DNA of 40,897 nucleotides from Deltaproteobacteria bacterium (lineage in GTDB: Bacteria > Desulfobacterota > Syntrophia > Syntrophales > UBA2210), in the NCBI GenBank assembly GCA_019313695.1, contig JAFDAS010000010.1:1-40897 (forward strand), written 5' to 3'. The notes beneath the pieces are model-generated. The model saw only the letters and a list, made by a program, of their open reading frames with translations, was not told where the DNA came from and searched no databases. The first letter of the stretch is position 1, and each line of letters begins with the position of its first letter. Shown one piece after another: positions 19,033 through 29,686 of this stretch. The position numbers were made by a program, and so were the translations under genes.

Positions 19033-19932
19033 ATGAAAAAACATCCCGTGATCTCAGGTTTCCTGCTCCTTGCCCTTGTCGGTGTGTTTCTCTTCCTGAT
19101 TCTTCGCATCCTTGTTTTTTTTGGAGAGGAGAATCAGGATTTTTCCTTTAAAGATAAAGACAAAATCGGCATTGTAATGATAGAGGGTGTTCTGAGCAAT
19201 TCGAGGGATACCATCAAACAGCTGGATAAATATGAGGAAGATGATAATGTTAAGGCAATTGTACTGCGTATAAATTCACCAGGCGGAGCGGTGGTCCCCT
19301 CTCAGGAGATATATGACAAGGTATCTCGCTTGAAGAAATCCAAAAAAGTGGTTGTCTCAATGGGGTCGGTCGCGGCATCGGGAGGATATTATATTGCATG
19401 TGCCGCTGACAGGATTATTGCCAATCCCGGCACGATAACCGGAAGCATCGGAGTCATAGCACAGTTTTCTCAAATAGAAGATTTGCTGGAAAAGGTAGGA
19501 TTGAAGACCACCGTTGTCAAGGCAGGCAGATATAAGGATGTAGGGTCTCCAGTGCGCGAAATGACGACCGCCGATAAAAACCTTGTTCAGGGTGTAATTG
19601 ATGATATCCACAACCAGTTCATTGAAGCAGTATTATCAAATAGAGACCTTTCCAGAGAGAATATAGAAAATATTGCCGATGCGAGGATATTTACCGGCAG
19701 GCAGGCGCTCAAAGCGGGTCTCGTTGACGATCTCGGCAATATGGAATACGCAATCGATATAGCGACAGATCTTGCAGGAATAGAGGGCAAGCCGGAAGTC
19801 GTTTATCCTGAGACAAAACGAAAGAGCCTGCTTCGGTATATCGCAAGTGAAACAATCGCTGCCATCTCTGAAGAATTCAGAGGACTCGGAACCGGCATCA
19901 GCTATTTGTATAACCCGGCACGTGGGATGTGA
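19033..19932 (+). CDS. sppA: Signal peptide peptidase SppA
   Basis: N-terminal TM, RINSPGGAVVPSQEIYDKV, SMGSVAASGGYYIACAAD, GSIGVI; ATG at 19033 preceded by GAGAGG. Confidence 0.9.
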   Translation: MKKHPVISGFLLLALVGVFLFLILRILVFFGEENQDFSFKDKDKIGIVMIEGVLSNSRDTIKQLDKYEEDDNVKAIVLRINSPGGAVVPSQEIYDKVSRLKKSKKVVVSMGSVAASGGYYIACAADRIIANPGTITGSIGVIAQFSQIEDLLEKVGLKTTVVKAGRYKDVGSPVREMTTADKNLVQGVIDDIHNQFIEAVLSNRDLSRENIENIADARIFTGRQALKAGLVDDLGNMEYAIDIATDLAGIEGKPEVVYPETKRKSLLRYIASETIAAISEEFRGLGTGISYLYNPARGM

Positions 19933-19940
19933 TATGACAT

Positions 19941-20708
19941 ATGGAATATAATACGATACTGATCACAAGAGAAGAAGGCTATACTATTCTGACGTTGAAT
20001 CGTCCTGGAGAAATGAATGCGCTTTCCAGCGAGATGAGGCATGAGTTGCTGGATTGTTTAAGCCGGTTGGAAAAAGACGATTCTGTTAAAGCTGTTATAC
20101 TTACCGGGGGTGATAATGTATTTTCTGCCGGTGTTGATCTGAAAGAAATATCAATTCTGGAAGGTGACGAGTTTGAAAATTATATGAGGATTATGATCAA
20201 AAGCCTCCAGAAGATCTACACATTTAGAAAACCTGTTATAGCCGCAGTAAGCGGGATAGCCCTTGGGGGAGGATTTAACCTTGTCACGGTATGTGACATG
20301 ATTATTGCCTCTGAGACGGCGATATTCGGTCATCCGGAGCTGAAGTTTGGTCTGAATCCATTATTCGACCCGCTCAGGCGAATCGTCGGAACCGCTAAAG
20401 CAAAAGAAATCGCCATGTTGGGTGAACCCATCGGGGCGAGGGAGGCGCTCAGGATCGGACTTGTGAACAAAGTGTCTCCGCCTGAGAAATTTATGGAAGA
20501 CGCGATGTCAGTTGCAGGTGAAATTTCCCGAAGACCTGCCAAGGCGGTCGAAGCTGTAAAGAGGATATCAGATATTGTTCCGCGTCTTGACAGAGCTACA
20601 GCCCTGGAATACGAATTCGAAATATCAGCGCTTCTTTTTTCGAGGGCAGAGATAAGAAAACATATGAAAAGATTTTTTGACAAGTTGAAATCAAGAAAAA
20701 AGGTGTAA
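19941..20708 (+). CDS. Enoyl-CoA hydratase/isomerase family protein
   Basis: Crotonase fold: LNRPGEMNALSSEM, GVDLKEIS, AAVSGIALGGGFNLVTVCDMIIAS. Confidence 0.88.
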   Translation: MEYNTILITREEGYTILTLNRPGEMNALSSEMRHELLDCLSRLEKDDSVKAVILTGGDNVFSAGVDLKEISILEGDEFENYMRIMIKSLQKIYTFRKPVIAAVSGIALGGGFNLVTVCDMIIASETAIFGHPELKFGLNPLFDPLRRIVGTAKAKEIAMLGEPIGAREALRIGLVNKVSPPEKFMEDAMSVAGEISRRPAKAVEAVKRISDIVPRLDRATALEYEFEISALLFSRAEIRKHMKRFFDKLKSRKKV

Positions 20709-20714
20709 CTTAGA

Positions 20715-20735
20715 GTCTGTCATTTCGTGACAGAC
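20715..20735. terminator. Short bidirectional hairpin between convergent genes
   Basis: GTCTGTCA-TTTCG-TGACAGAC. Confidence 0.5.
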
Positions 20736-20743
20736 CCTTATTA

Positions 20744-21016
20744 TTAAATATCTTGCATTGCTGCAAAGTCGATCAATTGATCCTTTCTCTTTTTGTGCTG
20801 CAGTTTTTTGAGAGCTTTTGCCTCTATCTGTCGTATCCTTTCCCTGGTAACGCCCATCATATCGCCGACTTCCTCAAGCGTAAAAGGACCATAGTTACAT
20901 GCAACCCAGGTGCAGTTACAAAAGGTATCATTCTTCAACCACCACTCACAGGTATTATCGTCGCAGGGTTCTATGATGAAATCCTGTGTCTTCTTGCATA
21001 CATATATAGCTGACAT
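20744..21016 (-). CDS. Stand-alone sigma-70 region 4-like HTH protein with Cys-rich N-terminus
   Basis: [29 protein letters not shown] (sigma 4.2); ATG at 21016 preceded by AAGGGGAAACAG, so the 124-aa ORF start is probably too long. Confidence 0.75.
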   Translation of the reverse strand: MSAIYVCKKTQDFIIEPCDDNTCEWWLKNDTFCNCTWVACNYGPFTLEEVGDMMGVTRERIRQIEAKALKKLQHKKRKDQLIDFAAMQDI

Positions 21017-21428
21017 CTGTTTCCCCTTCAATCGTAATAGAGGCTTCTTTAAAAGGTGAGAGTTTTGAAACCTTTCAAATATATTAACCCCTGATATCAG
21101 TTTGTCAATAGTCGGCAATTCGCTCTTTGGCTAAAAAGCATAAAATTTCCGGACTTTGACCTTTTACAAGAATGTTTGAACTGAACAGCGAGCGAATAAA
21201 AATAAACGTTTTCTTTAATCCCGCTTATACGGGATTGCGAGGTGCTTCAATCTAAACTATCGGGGACAGGATTGCAAGTGTCGTTATAACATCCATGCAT
21301 AAACACCATACATAAATTTCTTGACAAGGGGGGTGATCTTCTGATAGGTGGCGTGACAGTCTGCTTGGATCCATTTATGGACTGGGACGGAAGAGAACCA
21401 GAGCTGGTATCCCGAATCGTCGGGATTT

Positions 21429-21464
21429 CAAGGCCTCCCGTTTCAAAGCGGAGAGGCTTTTTTT
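21429..21464 (+). terminator. Terminator-like hairpin in the panC leader
   Basis: GGCCTCCCGTTTCAAAGCGGAGAGGCTTTTTTT just upstream of the panC RBS. Confidence 0.65.
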
Positions 21465-21483
21465 GTGGAGGAGTTGCCGCCGT

Positions 21484-22335
21484 ATGAAGATTATTAAGAC
21501 GGTACGCGATATGCAGGACTTTTCAGAATCCCTCAGGCTCCGGGGTAAAAGGATCGCTTTTGTCCCTACCATGGGTTACCTCCACAACGGACATCTGGAA
21601 CTGATGAAAGAAGGAAAAAAACTGGCGGACTGCCTGATAACCAGCATATATGTGAACCCCACGCAGTTTGGTCCGGATGAGGATCTGGACAAGTACCCCA
21701 GAGATTTTGAAGGGGATGAAAGACTTTCCCGAAATGTCGGGGTAGATGTTATCTTCTATCCGGCGAATTCGCAGATGTATCCTGAAAATTACCATACCTA
21801 TGTAACAGTTGAAAATATAACCGATAATCTCTGCGGGTTATCAAGGCCTTGTTTTTTTAGAGGCGTGACAACTATTTGCGCTAAGCTGTTTAATATCGTC
21901 AAACCCCATGTCACCATCTTCGGGAGAAAGGATTTTCAACAGCTTGTAGTGATAAAAAGAATGGTAACCGACCTCAATATGGACATTGAAGTTGTGGGGA
22001 TGCCGACTGTCAGGGAACCGGATGGTCTTGCCATGAGTTCCAGAAATGCGTATCTGAAAGAAGATGAACGAGAGTCCGCATTAAGCCTGAGCCGTTCGCT
22101 GAAATATGCCGCTGAGCTTTATGAACGTGGTGAGCGGGATGCCGGCGTAATAATAAAAGAAGTGAAGGACTTTATTGAGAAACACCCCGGAACCAGAATA
22201 GATTATGCCAAGATATGTGATGTCGAGACCATGAAAGATGTCGAGCGTCTTGATGGAAGATCTGTGCTGGCTCTGGCTGTCTGGGTGGGGACACCCAGGC
22301 TTATAGATAATTATGTGTTTGGAGAAAATAAATGA
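21484..22335 (+). CDS. panC: Pantothenate synthetase
   Basis: VPTMGYLHNGHLELM, YVNPTQFGPDEDLDKYPR, FGRKDFQQLVVIKRMV; start at MKIIKTV with GGAGGAG upstream. Confidence 0.95.
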   Translation: MKIIKTVRDMQDFSESLRLRGKRIAFVPTMGYLHNGHLELMKEGKKLADCLITSIYVNPTQFGPDEDLDKYPRDFEGDERLSRNVGVDVIFYPANSQMYPENYHTYVTVENITDNLCGLSRPCFFRGVTTICAKLFNIVKPHVTIFGRKDFQQLVVIKRMVTDLNMDIEVVGMPTVREPDGLAMSSRNAYLKEDERESALSLSRSLKYAAELYERGERDAGVIIKEVKDFIEKHPGTRIDYAKICDVETMKDVERLDGRSVLALAVWVGTPRLIDNYVFGENK

Positions 22336-22494
22336 TTTTGTTGAGTTATGAGGATTTTTGTTCAAGGTCAAGGCATGCGAAAAAAATAACCGCAGGTATA
22401 TAGTTGATATTCCGAGGATGATTTTTTGAGCATAACGCAGAGATTGGGCGAAAAGACCATTAATCAACAAAATCATGTATAGGCAGGTGAAAAA

Positions 22495-22860
22495 ATGCAA
22501 AGATCAATGCTGAAATCAAAACTTCACAGGGCGGTTGTTACCGATGCCGATCTCCACTATGAGGGCAGCATAACCGTTGACGAAGACCTTATGGATGTTG
22601 CGGATTTGTTACCTTATGAAAAGGTTGACATATACAATGTATCCAACGGAGAGAGATTCTCTACCTATGTGATCAAGGGCGCAAGAGAATCCGGGGTTAT
22701 ATGCCTGAACGGAGCTGCTGCAAGAAAAGCTTCAAGGGGTGATATCATAATTATCGCAAGCTATGTGCTGGTTGAAGAGGATTCAGCGAAAGGCTGGATA
22801 CCCAGGTGCGTTTTGCTTGGTGATAAAAACAGAATAAAGAAAAAAGAGATGGGTTCGTAA
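22495..22860 (+). CDS. panD: Aspartate 1-decarboxylase
   Basis: SKLHRAVVTDADLHYEGSITVDEDLM (cleavage Gly-Ser), ICLNGAAARKASRGDIIIIASY. Confidence 0.95.
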   Translation: MQRSMLKSKLHRAVVTDADLHYEGSITVDEDLMDVADLLPYEKVDIYNVSNGERFSTYVIKGARESGVICLNGAAARKASRGDIIIIASYVLVEEDSAKGWIPRCVLLGDKNRIKKKEMGS

Positions 22861-22889
22861 CGATTCTTATAACCTGTGATTCCCGGGGT

Positions 22890-22913
22890 GGCGGGGCCAT
22901 GTGCCCCGCCTTT
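22890..22913 (+). terminator. Terminator downstream of panD
   Basis: GGCGGGG-CCATGTG-CCCCGCC-TTT. Confidence 0.6.
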
Positions 22914-22970
22914 GCTATTGCAGTGGATGGAGCTTTCTGATATATCCCCCGTATTCTTGAGAGGTAAGGG

Positions 22971-23612
22971 ATGGTAAAGAAAATCCGGAAAAAAATTAAG
23001 GGTGTTTTTCTGACAGGGATAGCCGCGATTATTCCCGTTGGTGTGACATTTTATGTTTTCTATCTTATCATAGGACTGATGAACAAACTGGTAAGAATTA
23101 TCCCCGCCAGGTTTCATCCCGACCAGATACTCCCCTTTCACATACCGGGTCTCGGTGTGATAATTACGCTGATACTTGTCTTTATCGTGGGCCTTGTGAC
23201 AAAGAGTTACCTTGGCAAGAAGGGCGTTGTGCTGGGCGAGAAACTTGTGAGCAAAATACCCCTGGTGAGGGGCATATATAACGCGTTAAAGCAGCTTGTT
23301 GATGCTCTGCTCAGCGATAAAGGGCAGAGTTTCAAAAAAGCAGTTTTGATAGAGTACCCACGTAAAGGCTTGTATTCAATAGCTTTTGTTACTGGCGAGA
23401 GTCGGGGAGAGGTGCAATTAAGAACATCGCAAAAATGTGTGAATCTCTTTGTCCCTACTACACCGAACCCCACATCAGGATTTTACATAATGGTACCGGA
23501 GACGGATATGGTTAATCTCGACATGACGGTTGAGGAAGCGTTCACCCTTATTGTGTCGGGTGGTATTGTCTCGCCTGCGGAGGTCCGGAAACAAATCGAA
23601 AAAGGAGAATAA
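22971..23612 (+). CDS. DUF502 family membrane protein
   Basis: GVFLTGIAAIIPVGVTFYVFYLIIG..., KIPLVRGIYNALKQLVDALL, FVPTTPNPTSGFYIMVPETDM. Confidence 0.85.
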   Translation: MVKKIRKKIKGVFLTGIAAIIPVGVTFYVFYLIIGLMNKLVRIIPARFHPDQILPFHIPGLGVIITLILVFIVGLVTKSYLGKKGVVLGEKLVSKIPLVRGIYNALKQLVDALLSDKGQSFKKAVLIEYPRKGLYSIAFVTGESRGEVQLRTSQKCVNLFVPTTPNPTSGFYIMVPETDMVNLDMTVEEAFTLIVSGGIVSPAEVRKQIEKGE

Positions 23613-23613
23613 T

Positions 23614-24792
23614 ATGCAAATAACGTCTGAGGGAATCAAAGTAGGACATCCCGATGTCGTGGCTGATACCATCGCGGCAAATATCATAGCCAAAATACTG
23701 GATGGTGAAAAGAAGGCAGGGATGGATATAAATACCATGCCCCACTGTGGTCTTGAGGTGTTTCTGGGGAAGGGGTTCTGTATCGTAGGCGGGGAGGTTG
23801 CCACGAGGATATATGTAGATATTGAGAAAAGTTTGCGACAGACTGTATTGTCTCTGGGGTACAGTGACGCGGCGGTGGGCCTCAACGGGCACTCGCTGGG
23901 CGTGTTCAACGCGATTATACCTCAATCGCCGAATATAAACCTGGGAACGCGTGCCGAACTGGGAAAACATAAAGAGATCGGCGCGGGAGACCAGGGGATC
24001 ATGTATGGATATGCCTGCGATGAAACCCCGGAATTGCTTCCTCTCACCTATGTTCTGGTTAACAGAATGATGAGGGCATTCGAAGATTGTGGAAATCCCA
24101 TGTTTGCCCCCGACGGAAAAGGGCAGGTAACGGTGAATTATGATAAGAACGGCAAGCCGACACATGTCTCAAAGGTGCTGATGTCCAACGCTATTGATTA
24201 TCGTCATGTGGCGGAAAACGAAGAAATCGAGGAAACCGCAAGGAAAATAGCCTTTGATTGTCTGGGTCAGTGGGTGAATGACAAGACCGAGTTCATATTT
24301 AATCCCACGGGAGAATGGCAGGCGGTTCATTCATGCAGCGCGGCTGATACCGGTGTTACGGGGCGCAAGCTTGTCTGTCAGCTCTATGGAGGATATCCCG
24401 GGGCGCAGCTTGGCGGAGGATCGGTCGTCAACAAGTCCCCTGAGAAGGTTGACTGCTCCGCTGTATTCGGGGCGCGCTATGCGGCCAAGAATATTGTGGC
24501 TTCCGGCCTTGCAACTCGTTGTTCGGTGCAACTGGCCTACGCCATAGGCATTGCCAGGCCCATGTCTATTTATGTTAACACATTCGGCACAGGAGTTATA
24601 TCGGATGAAAAGTTGTCAGGTGTAGTGGAAAAAATCTTTGATTTTACGCCAAAGGGAATGATAGAGCGCTTCGACCTGCTCAGTGGAGATATCTACCGGA
24701 AGATACCAAAAACCCTGTTTATGGACGATTATGCGTGGGAAAAAACGGATCTGGCGAAAAGGCTAAAGGAAGAAGCGGGTAACAGAGAATAG
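23614..24792 (+). CDS. metK: Methionine adenosyltransferase, divergent
   Basis: GHPDVVAD, GAGDQGIMYGYACDETPELLPL, KVDCSAVFGARYAAKNIVASGLA; ATG at 23614 with AGGAGAAT SD. Confidence 0.9.
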   Translation: MQITSEGIKVGHPDVVADTIAANIIAKILDGEKKAGMDINTMPHCGLEVFLGKGFCIVGGEVATRIYVDIEKSLRQTVLSLGYSDAAVGLNGHSLGVFNAIIPQSPNINLGTRAELGKHKEIGAGDQGIMYGYACDETPELLPLTYVLVNRMMRAFEDCGNPMFAPDGKGQVTVNYDKNGKPTHVSKVLMSNAIDYRHVAENEEIEETARKIAFDCLGQWVNDKTEFIFNPTGEWQAVHSCSAADTGVTGRKLVCQLYGGYPGAQLGGGSVVNKSPEKVDCSAVFGARYAAKNIVASGLATRCSVQLAYAIGIARPMSIYVNTFGTGVISDEKLSGVVEKIFDFTPKGMIERFDLLSGDIYRKIPKTLFMDDYAWEKTDLAKRLKEEAGNRE

Positions 24793-26178
<1,386 letters not shown>

Positions 26179-26199
26179 ACAGGTGGATAGGTAGATAGG

Positions 26200-26312
26200 C
26201 TGTAGGGGCAGGCTGAAGCTTTTTAGGCTGAAGACTATTAGGTAGGATAAAGATGCAAAATTATTTAATCTTTTGCTAACGACCTACAGCCTAATAGCCT
26301 AACTACCTCAGC
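26200..26312. repeat. Imperfect inverted repeat between convergent genes
   Basis: AGGTAGATAGGCTGTAGG pairs with CCTACAGCCTAATAGCCTAACTACCT. Confidence 0.55.
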
Positions 26313-26315
26313 TGC

Positions 26316-27395
26316 TTACGTCTTTACGCGCATGAACATAATCAGGGCTGCGAGTCCTAATATGAGATTCGCGGTCCACGCCGCTATCACAGGCGGTATG
26401 GCTCCGGAACGCCCCAGGGATATGGCGAAGGCAAAGACAACCCAGTATGAAAACCCGATTATAATTCCTGTGCCTATGCTCTGAGCAATTCCTCCACTCC
26501 TTTCCGATTTCAGCGAAAAGGAAACGCCCAGTATGGCAAGGATGATGCTTACCAGCGGAAACGCGATCTTTCCGTGCATGTCTGTCCGGTATTTGTTAGT
26601 GTCATATCCCTCAGAGCGTATCTTTTTTATAAACCTGTTTAATTCCACAAGGCCCATCTCTTCGGCACTTTTTTGAACAGCCATAAAGTCCGAAGGAATT
26701 TCGGGAAAATCCATAACCCTTGACGGGATCCTTTCGAGCAAAGGAAACCCGTTTTCGGGAAAGGTCGTTACGAGCAGGTCTCTGAATACCCACTTGCCGT
26801 CTTCCCATCTTGCATCCTTTGCGTCTATCCTCTCATAGAGATTCATCCCACGGTCAAAGAGATTGATCCTTATTCCTTTGAGTGTGTTCGTTCGGGAATC
26901 AAACACGGAGAAATTATATATCCCTTTTTTGGCCTTGTACCAGATCTGGTTTTGCTTGAAGCTGCCCAGGTTTTCCCTCTTCTGCACTTCCACAAATTTG
27001 ACATATTTGGCCTTCTGATTTGTGTATGGTGTTATAAACTCGTTCAGAAGAAACGCTGCTATGCAGATCGCAAAGGAGGTGACGATAACAGGGAGCGACA
27101 GACGATAGAGGCTCAGACCGTTCGCCTTCATGGCCGTTATCTCGCAGTTCTTCGACAGGATTCCGAACGACAAGAGGGTGCTCAGCAGAACGGCGATCGG
27201 TATCATCTGGGACAGTATCATGGGCAGGGTCAGGAGAAAATAGGACGCCATCTGGCCCACCGAGGCGTGATTGCTCAAGAACATCCGTATCCGTTCAAAG
27301 AAATCCACGATCAGATACAGCCCCATGAGAGAGGCGAGGATCAGTGCTAATATCTTTATAAATTCTTTGAGGATATATCTGTCGATAATAGTCAT
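26316..27395 (-). CDS. lptG: LPS export permease LptG (YjgP/YjgQ family)
   Basis: IIDRYILKEFIKILALILASLMGLYLIVDFFERI; C-terminal TM cluster; overlaps lptF by 4 bp. Confidence 0.88.
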   Translation of the reverse strand: MTIIDRYILKEFIKILALILASLMGLYLIVDFFERIRMFLSNHASVGQMASYFLLTLPMILSQMIPIAVLLSTLLSFGILSKNCEITAMKANGLSLYRLSLPVIVTSFAICIAAFLLNEFITPYTNQKAKYVKFVEVQKRENLGSFKQNQIWYKAKKGIYNFSVFDSRTNTLKGIRINLFDRGMNLYERIDAKDARWEDGKWVFRDLLVTTFPENGFPLLERIPSRVMDFPEIPSDFMAVQKSAEEMGLVELNRFIKKIRSEGYDTNKYRTDMHGKIAFPLVSIILAILGVSFSLKSERSGGIAQSIGTGIIIGFSYWVVFAFAISLGRSGAIPPVIAAWTANLILGLAALIMFMRVKT

Positions 27396-28549
27396 ATCCG
27401 TGTCCGCACCCTGATGTTTCGGATAGAGTCAGGGATAAGGGGTTTTTCCCTCGCAGCCGCAATCAGTAAGTATACCCCGATGACCCCAAGCATTACATTT
27501 GATATCCACGCGCCTATCGCCGGGGAAAGCATGCCGGTCTCGCCCAGTGCCTCCCCGCCGATCTGGAGGACGTAGTAAATCATGATAACGATAAGACCGA
27601 TAACAAACCCCCGTGATTTTCCGCTACGGTGTTTTGCGATTCCCAGTGGAATCCCGATGATACCGAAGACGATACAGGCAAAGGGCAGCGTGAACTTCTT
27701 GTGGATTTCAATAATGAACTCCTTCATGGCCGTTTCTTTGAGGCCGTGGGCCCTGCTTTTTCTAATCAGCTCGGGAAGCGACATTTCCTTACTGTCTTTT
27801 GCGGTTATTCTGTTTTTGCCTCCGATTGATGTCGACAGATCAAGGTTTATGTCATAGGAACTGAAGTCTATCTTTTTATAGGTTGTTAAATCCTTAGATA
27901 CTGTGTGGATACTTCCATCTTCCAATCTTAGAGTTATCTGCATGGATTCCGGATTTGAGATAAAATATCCCTTTTGAGCGATTATAGTGGCTGGCTCCTC
28001 CAACATACGGGTGTCGGATATAAAAACGCTCTTCATGTAATCTCCGTGCGAAGGGATCTCTTCCGAGTAGAGCACAAGGCCGGCGAAGTCGTCGTTGAAT
28101 ACTCTTTCCTTGATACCGATGCTTGCCTTCTGTTTCGCTATATCAAACAGGAGATTTCTGGTAGCAAGGTTGCCGTAAGGAACGAGGAAAAATCCGGTGG
28201 CGGCAGTCATGAGAAAGGCACACAGAGAAACGAACGCAATGGGCGTCATAAGCTGGTACAGGCTCAGCCCCGATGATTTCAGCACAAGTATTTCGTTGTC
28301 ACGGGAAAGCCTTCCCATCCCCATAAGTATGGAGATGAGAAGAGATACAGGTATGGTGATTATGAGCAAAGACGGCATCAGGTAAAGAACAAGCTTTGCT
28401 ATGTCCGCAAAGTATATGCCCCTGTTTATCATAAGATCCATGAGCTGGAGGATTCTACCCATAAGGAGAGCGAAGGTAAGTATGAAGATGATCATAAAAA
28501 AGGGAATGGATATTTCTTTCAGGATGTATCTGTTGACGACTTTGTTCAT
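27392..28549 (-). CDS. lptF: LPS export permease LptF (YjgP/YjgQ family)
   Basis: VVNRYILKEISIPFFMIIFILTFALLMGRIL, LSRDNEILVLKSSGLS. Confidence 0.88.
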   Translation of the reverse strand: MNKVVNRYILKEISIPFFMIIFILTFALLMGRILQLMDLMINRGIYFADIAKLVLYLMPSLLIITIPVSLLISILMGMGRLSRDNEILVLKSSGLSLYQLMTPIAFVSLCAFLMTAATGFFLVPYGNLATRNLLFDIAKQKASIGIKERVFNDDFAGLVLYSEEIPSHGDYMKSVFISDTRMLEEPATIIAQKGYFISNPESMQITLRLEDGSIHTVSKDLTTYKKIDFSSYDINLDLSTSIGGKNRITAKDSKEMSLPELIRKSRAHGLKETAMKEFIIEIHKKFTLPFACIVFGIIGIPLGIAKHRSGKSRGFVIGLIVIMIYYVLQIGGEALGETGMLSPAIGAWISNVMLGVIGVYLLIAAAREKPLIPDSIRNIRVRTRI

Positions 28550-28697
28550 TTTTTGCTTTCCAGTAAAAGTTGATGATTTCGCAGAAAGTCGTGAGCCGGA
28601 TCATTGCGAGAAGTATAGCGGCAAATCAATCAAATAAATACAGCCGGTTATAGCGCACAAAATTGTTTTGTTCTGCTCACAATGACGTTTTTTCAGC

Positions 28698-28874
28698 CTT
28701 TTTACGAACACATCAAAGTTGATGGACTCGTAAAAAGTCGAAATATACACAATTTTGTCATTCCTGTTAAAACGGGAATCCAGTCCCGACGAGTCGGGAT
28801 TAAGTAGTTATGCGCTTCTGGATTCCCGCCTACGCGGGAATGACAGACTTTTTACGAAAGCATCAAAGTTGATA
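28698..28874. repeat. Composite palindromic repeat with terminal inverted/direct arms
   Basis: CTCGTAAAAAGTC...GACTTTTTACGAAAG outer arms; GTCATTCC...GGGAATGAC; internal CCCGACGAGTCGGG; CTTTTTACGAANNCATCAAAGTTGAT occurs at both ends. Confidence 0.8.
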
Positions 28875-29015
28875 TAGCAGGCAACATATAACAGCAAATC
28901 AACTTTGCTTCAATGTTTCTTGGATTGACCTTGATTTTTAAATCTGCTAAACGGACTCGGAGATAGCGGATTATGTGCGGCACTGTCAAAAATACAGTCT
29001 TCGAAGGGATTGGTC

Positions 29016-29669
29016 ATGATTGATTTACACACACATTCCATCTTCAGTGACGGAGAGCTGGTTCCTTCAGAGCTGGCAAGGAGGGCGGTCGCAAAGGGAT
29101 ACCGCATGATCGCGATAACCGACCATGCCGACCATTCAAATATAGATTTTATTATTCCGAGGATTGCAAAGGTCTGCGAGAAGATATCAGACGTCTGTCC
29201 CATAAGAGCTATTCCCGGCATTGAGCTTACACATGTCCATCCGGACCATATCTCTTCTCTCGCCCGGGAAGCAAGGGTACTGGGTGCAAAAATCATAGTG
29301 GTTCACGGGGAAACTATTGTGGAGCCGGTTATGCCGGGTACAAACCTTGCCGCGCTGAGGGCGCCTGTCGACATACTCGCGCATCCCGGACTGATTACCG
29401 AAGAGGAGGCGGAACTGGCCGCCGGAAACTCGGTATTGCTGGAGATATCGGCAAGGCAGGGGCACAGTCTTACCAATGGACATGTGGCCGCGCTCGCGCG
29501 CAGATTCAACGCAAAACTGGTCCTGAATACCGATGCCCATTCGCCCCGGGACCTTGTGGACAGGAAAATGGCGGTTATGATCGCAAGAGGAGCCGGGATG
29601 AGCGAGAAGGAGATAGAAATAATGTTCAGGAACTCGGAGTTTCTGGTCGAAGAAGCTGTGGAAAGATAG
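29016..29669 (+). CDS. PHP domain-containing (histidinol phosphatase-type) phosphoesterase
   Basis: MIDLHTHSIFSDGELVPSELARRA, ITDHADHSN, NTDAHSPRDL. Confidence 0.88.
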   Translation: MIDLHTHSIFSDGELVPSELARRAVAKGYRMIAITDHADHSNIDFIIPRIAKVCEKISDVCPIRAIPGIELTHVHPDHISSLAREARVLGAKIIVVHGETIVEPVMPGTNLAALRAPVDILAHPGLITEEEAELAAGNSVLLEISARQGHSLTNGHVAALARRFNAKLVLNTDAHSPRDLVDRKMAVMIARGAGMSEKEIEIMFRNSEFLVEEAVER

Positions 29670-29686
29670 ATCGAGAGGCGGGAATT

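Noticed and set aside
17121-21343. GGGGGTGATCTTC shared by the rpsA leader (about 17123) and panC leader (about 21329)
   Set aside because: A 13-nt match is expected several times by chance in 41 kb; no further flanking similarity
23548-24165. 205-aa minus-strand ORF antisense to metK
   Set aside because: Shadow ORF; the metK motifs on the other strand are convincing
28560-28900. Possible CRISPR-like repetition near AAAGTTGAT motifs
   Set aside because: Repeat units are irregularly spaced, palindromic and few; fits a MITE/REP-type element, not an array
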